Positions 6,086-9,356 of a stretch of DNA of 9,356 nt are shown here, piece after piece. Under the pieces are notes generated by a model. That model saw only the letters and a list, made by a program, of their open reading frames with translations, searched no databases and was not told the DNA's origin. Location: assembly GCA_029259675.1 (NCBI GenBank), contig JAJDES010000155.1, forward strand, positions 1 to 9,356, in the 5' to 3' direction. The DNA comes from Planctomycetota bacterium (GTDB taxonomy: Bacteria > Planctomycetota > UBA1135 > GCA-002686595). The stretch's first letter is position 1. The number at the start of each line of letters is the position of its first letter. The translations under genes were made by a program, and so were the position numbers.

Positions 6086-6514
6086 ATGCTCTTCCGCATC
6101 GACACCCAAGCCCTCGAATCGATCTCCGACCAATTGGTCTACCAGGTCAAAGCGGCCATCGCGCGCGGCGAGCTGGTCGGGGGGGATCGCTTGCCTTCGG
6201 TGCGCGAGTTGGCGCGCGAACTCGCCATCAATCCCAACACCGTCAGCCGCACCTACCAGCGTCTGGAGTCGGACGGAGTGATTGTGCGCCGGCAGGGGGC
6301 GGGTTGTTTTGTGCGCGAGGGCAAGAGCGCCCTTTCCAAGCGCGAGCGCGATCGGCGCTTGACGGAATTGGTGGAGAAGGCCGTGACCGAGGCCGTGCAT
6401 TTGAAGTTCGAGCCGGAAGCCCTGCGTGCAGCATTGGAACGGCAGTTGGAGAAGCTCGAACGCGAGCGCGTCTCCAACGAGGAGAGTGAAAGCAAAGGAG
6501 ATCGGCGAGCATGA
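6086..6514 (+). CDS. GntR-family transcriptional regulator, YtrA subfamily
   Basis: The 142-residue protein is a winged helix-turn-helix repressor. Residues 10-77 are the DNA-binding domain: SISDQLVYQVKAAIARGEL, then GDRLPSVRELARELAINPNTVSRTYQRLE with the recognition helix, and the wing QGAGCFV. Only about 65 residues follow, mostly helical and charged. This matches the short dimerisation tail of the YtrA subfamily and not the large ligand domains of FadR, HutC or MocR types. YtrA regulators usually control an adjacent ABC exporter and respond to envelope or antibiotic stress. The next gene is such an ATPase, overlapping by ATGA (6511-6514), which supports the assignment and suggests coupled translation. 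A strong operator candidate lies upstream at 6028-6060, so autoregulation is likely. No clear Shine-Dalgarno precedes the ATG. The ligand or signal cannot be read from the sequence. Confidence 0.9.
   Translation: MLFRIDTQALESISDQLVYQVKAAIARGELVGGDRLPSVRELARELAINPNTVSRTYQRLESDGVIVRRQGAGCFVREGKSALSKRERDRRLTELVEKAVTEAVHLKFEPEALRAALERQLEKLERERVSNEESESKGDRRA
6494..6500 (+). promoter_or_regulatory. Shine-Dalgarno AAAGGAG for the ABC ATPase
   Basis: AAAGGAG lies inside the end of the GntR gene, ten bases before the ATG at 6511. It fixes the ATPase start at the ATGA overlap. Confidence 0.75.
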
Positions 6515-7479
6515 ACACGTCAGCTGTGATTGACATTCGCAACCTAGAACGCCGCTTTGGCGCGAAGGAAATCCTGCGCGGGCTCAACCTGCAAGTTCAG
6601 CCGGGCGAGATTTACGCCCTGTGCGGACGCAACGGCACGGGCAAGACCACGGCCATCCGCATCCTCTTGGGCTTCCTCGAACCCATGGCGGGGGAGGCAC
6701 GCATCCTCGGGGTGCGCGGCGCGGAACTAACCCCTGAACTGCGCGGCAAAATCGGCTTCGTCAGCGAGGGTCATCAAATGATTCGCTGGATGAAGGTGAG
6801 GGATGTACTCGCTTTCGAAAAGGGCACGCGCGATGTCTTTGACAGCGCCTGGGCCGAAAAAACGCGCGCGCGTCTGGAGCTGCCCCAGGACATGGGCGTA
6901 GCCAAGCTCTCGAGGGGACAACGTGCACAGCTTTCACTTTTGATCGCCATGGCGGGCAATCCCGAAGTGCTCGTGATGGACGACCCGGCCCTGGGCCTCG
7001 ACGCGGTCATGCGTCGCGAGTTCCTGGAGTCGATGATCGATCTATTGGGCGAAGAGGGCCGCAGCGTGCTCTTTTCCTCCCATCATCTTGCGGACGTCGA
7101 ACGCATCGCCGATCGCGTGGGGATCCTGCACGACGGTGTTTTGCGACTGGAATCGAGTCTGGAGGATTTGCGCACGCGCGTGCAGCGCCGCCATGTGCGC
7201 GGCAGCGGGGACGAGCTGCTGGCGAGCAAGGCGGAGAGCTTGTCCGGCGTTTTGGCCGTGCAGAAAAAGCGCGATGGACTCGAGCTCTTGTGCATGGACC
7301 TCACCCCCGAAAGGGAAACCGATTTGCGCGCGAAGCTCGGAGATCTCTCCGTGCCCGTCCCCGCAAGCTTGGAGGACATCTTCATTGCCTTGACTGCGCG
7401 CAGGGGCGAGCGGCGCAGCGATGAGGACCGGGTTCCGCTGCAACTCAGCGGCGACTCACTGTCGGGAGAAGTGCAGTGA
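6511..7479 (+). CDS. ABC transporter ATP-binding protein (YtrB-like, ABC-2 exporter type)
   Basis: The 322-residue protein is the cytoplasmic ATPase of an ABC exporter. Walker A is GRNGTGKTT (39-47). The Q-loop region FVSEGHQM carries Glu86 where many ABC proteins have Gln, which is common in this group. The signature is LSRGQ (133-137), Walker B VLVMDD (153-158), D-loop LGLD (161-164) and the switch histidine is in SSHHLADVE (His191). The usual catalytic Glu after Walker B is Asp158, the one unusual core residue. Residues after about 215 (LEDLRTRVQRRH to SLEDIFIAL) form the accessory domain typical of ABC-2 drug and polysaccharide exporters, followed by a hydrophilic tail of about 25 residues. 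The gene overlaps the regulator by ATGA and the permease by GTGA, so it should dimerise on that permease. The cargo is unknown. Confidence 0.92.
   Translation: MNTSAVIDIRNLERRFGAKEILRGLNLQVQPGEIYALCGRNGTGKTTAIRILLGFLEPMAGEARILGVRGAELTPELRGKIGFVSEGHQMIRWMKVRDVLAFEKGTRDVFDSAWAEKTRARLELPQDMGVAKLSRGQRAQLSLLIAMAGNPEVLVMDDPALGLDAVMRREFLESMIDLLGEEGRSVLFSSHHLADVERIADRVGILHDGVLRLESSLEDLRTRVQRRHVRGSGDELLASKAESLSGVLAVQKKRDGLELLCMDLTPERETDLRAKLGDLSVPVPASLEDIFIALTARRGERRSDEDRVPLQLSGDSLSGEVQ
7464..7468 (+). promoter_or_regulatory. Shine-Dalgarno GGGAG deciding the permease GTG start
   Basis: GGGAG lies seven bases before the GTG at 7476, whose last two bases begin the TGA of the ATPase gene (7477-7479). 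The spacing and the GTGA overlap select this start over the later in-frame ATG at 7533. Confidence 0.7.
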
Positions 7480-9356
7480 AGAATTTCCATTCCCGCGCTT
7501 GGCGCGCTTTAGTTTGGAAAGAGGCGCGCGGCATGACTGCGGTCTCCGTCACCTTCGCCACCTTCTTCTTGGTGCTATTCGTGTTGGGTGGAGAAGAGGA
7601 TTCTCCTGCCCTGCGGACGGATTGGCCCAAATTGGCTTGGATCGCGGCCATTGTCATCGGCGGCTTCCACGGCCTCATGATCAGCTTGCCCGAGCGCTTG
7701 GGCGGTACGCGCGAGTACTTGATTCATCGCAGCGTCAGTCGCGGACAGATCTTTTCCGCCAAGGTCGTTACCGGTTTGATCTTTGCACTCGCGGCCTGGG
7801 CTCTCCCGCTGATTCTGATGTCTTTCCTTTCCAGTTCAGAATCTGCAGCGCTCAGCTTGCCCGAAGTTTGGCTCGCCTGCGGGGCGCTCGGAACCAACCT
7901 CGTTTCCTCCCTCGGCTGGGGCGCCTTCATCGGCTACTTGATCCATGAGCGCAGCCGCGCCTTCACCATCTGGGCCCTGGGCATGTTCGGATTGTTGGCA
8001 CTCGGCCTGTTGGAACCATGGCCGGAGGGTGCCGGTCCCCTGGGGCGTGCGGCCTATTTAGCAGCTACGCATTGCGCGATCGGCGCGCTCTGCATTGTTT
8101 CTGCCGGCCATTCCTTTGCGCATCCGACGGATTCCGACCTCTGGCCGTCATCCAAGAGTATGGCCCAGTGGCTACCGCCTTTGGCGCTTGTCTTGGCCCT
8201 TCCCATGGGCATCTTCCTGCCGAACTTCCAGTTGGTATTGCGCGAAGCGGTTTTGGGGGACTATCCGATTCTCGCTGTCACGGGCGCCGGGGAGCTGGCC
8301 TTGCTCGATCGCAATTCCGACGGTAGTTGGGAGAAGCTCGATACGGGGGGCCAGGTTGTGGAGACCCTGGACAAGAATGAGTTCTCCATGCGCGCTTCGG
8401 CTCCGGCTAAGTGGAAAGAAATCTTCCGCGCGAGCAAGCGTTCGTCGCGGGAGAAGTCGGGGGCCGTTTTTGTGGCGCCCAAACTGCGGCTCCTGAGTCA
8501 ATTGTTCTACACGGCCGTGCCGAACTTGAACGAACTCGGTTCCTGCGATCTGTGGTTGGACGAGGAACGCGGTGAACTTGTGGTGTGCCACAGTCGGCCG
8601 AGGTTGGTCGGGAACCCCGTCTTCGTACCCTGGCCAGGAGGCATGCCCGATAGGCATCGCATGCGTTTGAAGAAGCCGAACGGAGCGACTTTCTCCAACC
8701 AAACCATTTGTGAGGTGCCCGCGGGGATGGATCTGATGCGGCTTCCGATGTTCGGAGGTGCTCTTGAAAAGCCCGCCAATGAAGAGGTGCTTCCGCTTCT
8801 GATCATCGATCCCGAAGACGCTTCCATCTTCGTCTGTCGGCCCTGGAAACCTGGCAATGTCCTGAAGCCCGCGCCACTGCCGGGTGGCGATCGCATGCTG
8901 GAGGTCGCGCGCGGCCTCAACCCGGTTACCTCTACCTACGGTGTGGCCAACCTAGGGCCTTGGCTCGTGCGCGGTTCACTCGGCAACTACAAGTTTGAGT
9001 CCGGGGAGTTGGTTCGAGTCCAACCTAGTGAATGGGTGTTTCCGGGTGACATGCAGCCCGAATTTGCCATCTCGGTCGGGGGCAACGATCTGTTGCAACC
9101 AATCGTTGCCGTTTCGGATCGAGCGGGGGAGGTGCTTTACACCGGAAGTTTCCGACCCAATTCACTCCTCGCTTGCGGAGCCTGGGGACTGAACCAACTC
9201 GCCGTGCTCCTGTGGCCGCCGCCGCTGGGGCTTCGTTCCTACATGCTCCAGGGCGAAGGCAGGCGCGCGAATTCGCGACCTTTAGTTTGCGAAGAGCTAG
9301 TCGGCTCCAGGCGTCTCGAACTCTTAATCGGAACGGTCCTTTTATCCGCCTACCTA
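7476..9356 (+). CDS. ABC-2 type permease with a large inserted soluble domain (partial, runs off the right edge)
   Basis: The frame opened by GTG 7476 has no stop to the last base: 627 codons read, C-terminus missing. The start MKNFHSRAWRALVWKEARG is typical of ABC-2 permeases (cytosolic, basic, WKE). About seven hydrophobic segments follow, near residues 20-39, 52-70, 97-119, 131-154, 162-179, 190-211 and 232-255. The loop ERLGGTREYLIHRSVSRGQIFSAK (73-96) resembles the GT-x-E-x-L-x-x-R-x-V-S-R loop of ABC-2 permeases, which faces the ATPase. Residues about 256-612 are soluble, with alternating short beta-like stretches and scattered Trp, Pro and Gly. Then LELLIGTVLLSAYL starts a last membrane segment. 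The soluble domain is therefore held between membrane segments and is probably extracytoplasmic. I do not recognise its fold. With the upstream GntR and ATPase it forms a YtrA-regulated export or envelope-remodelling transporter; the cargo is unknown. GC content and codon use match the neighbours. Confidence 0.85.
   Translation, partial: MKNFHSRAWRALVWKEARGMTAVSVTFATFFLVLFVLGGEEDSPALRTDWPKLAWIAAIVIGGFHGLMISLPERLGGTREYLIHRSVSRGQIFSAKVVTGLIFALAAWALPLILMSFLSSSESAALSLPEVWLACGALGTNLVSSLGWGAFIGYLIHERSRAFTIWALGMFGLLALGLLEPWPEGAGPLGRAAYLAATHCAIGALCIVSAGHSFAHPTDSDLWPSSKSMAQWLPPLALVLALPMGIFLPNFQLVLREAVLGDYPILAVTGAGELALLDRNSDGSWEKLDTGGQVVETLDKNEFSMRASAPAKWKEIFRASKRSSREKSGAVFVAPKLRLLSQLFYTAVPNLNELGSCDLWLDEERGELVVCHSRPRLVGNPVFVPWPGGMPDRHRMRLKKPNGATFSNQTICEVPAGMDLMRLPMFGGALEKPANEEVLPLLIIDPEDASIFVCRPWKPGNVLKPAPLPGGDRMLEVARGLNPVTSTYGVANLGPWLVRGSLGNYKFESGELVRVQPSEWVFPGDMQPEFAISVGGNDLLQPIVAVSDRAGEVLYTGSFRPNSLLACGAWGLNQLAVLLWPPPLGLRSYMLQGEGRRANSRPLVCEELVGSRRLELLIGTVLLSAYL

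Noticed and set aside
7421..8496. Several short plus-strand frames (7421-7948, 8018-8326, 8095-8496)
   Set aside because: They are out-of-frame shadows of the long permease frame, which has membrane segments, a good ribosome binding site and an operon overlap.

Overview
The window looks like ordinary chromosomal DNA from a GC-rich, free-living Gram-negative-type bacterium. A 60-base sample inside dinB (2101-2160) is 44/60 G+C. An OleA-type thiolase, a lipoprotein of the sulfatase/alkaline-phosphatase superfamily, a YwqK/MORN-repeat protein and a GntR-ABC export operon would fit Planctomycetota, Myxococcota or related deep environmental lineages. The sequence alone does not settle the phylum. 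I found no rRNA, tRNA, CRISPR array, insertion sequence or phage gene.

Layout from left to right: (a) minus strand, oleA (78-1130), with a possible first few codons of the next gene of the same operon at the left edge. (b) A 401-base divergent intergenic region (1131-1531) with a 19-bp tandem duplication next to the oleA start and a perfect 8-bp hairpin upstream of dinB. (c) Plus strand, dinB (DNA polymerase IV), then 18 bases later a sulfatase-fold lipoprotein whose formylglycine position is a threonine. (d) A lower-GC orphan gene for a YwqK/MORN-repeat protein with a TTG start. (e) Convergent to it, on the minus strand, a UbiE-like class I SAM methyltransferase. (f) A 194-base divergent intergenic region with one perfect hairpin and one elaborate palindrome with direct repeats. 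(g) Plus strand, a tightly overlapping operon: YtrA-type GntR repressor, ABC ATPase, and an ABC-2 type permease.

The permease is the easiest gene to overlook. Its reading frame is open from a GTG at 7476 to the last base of the window (627 codons, no stop), so it is partial. It has about seven membrane segments, a soluble domain of about 350 residues, and the start of another membrane segment at the edge. Regulator, ATPase and permease overlap by ATGA and GTGA junctions, so they are very probably co-translated, and the palindrome just upstream is a strong candidate autoregulatory operator. The other genes have no obvious functional link with one another. Nothing here is clearly an undescribed system. 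The points most worth following up are the permease with its inserted domain, the Thr-for-Cys sulfatase homologue, and the operator architecture.
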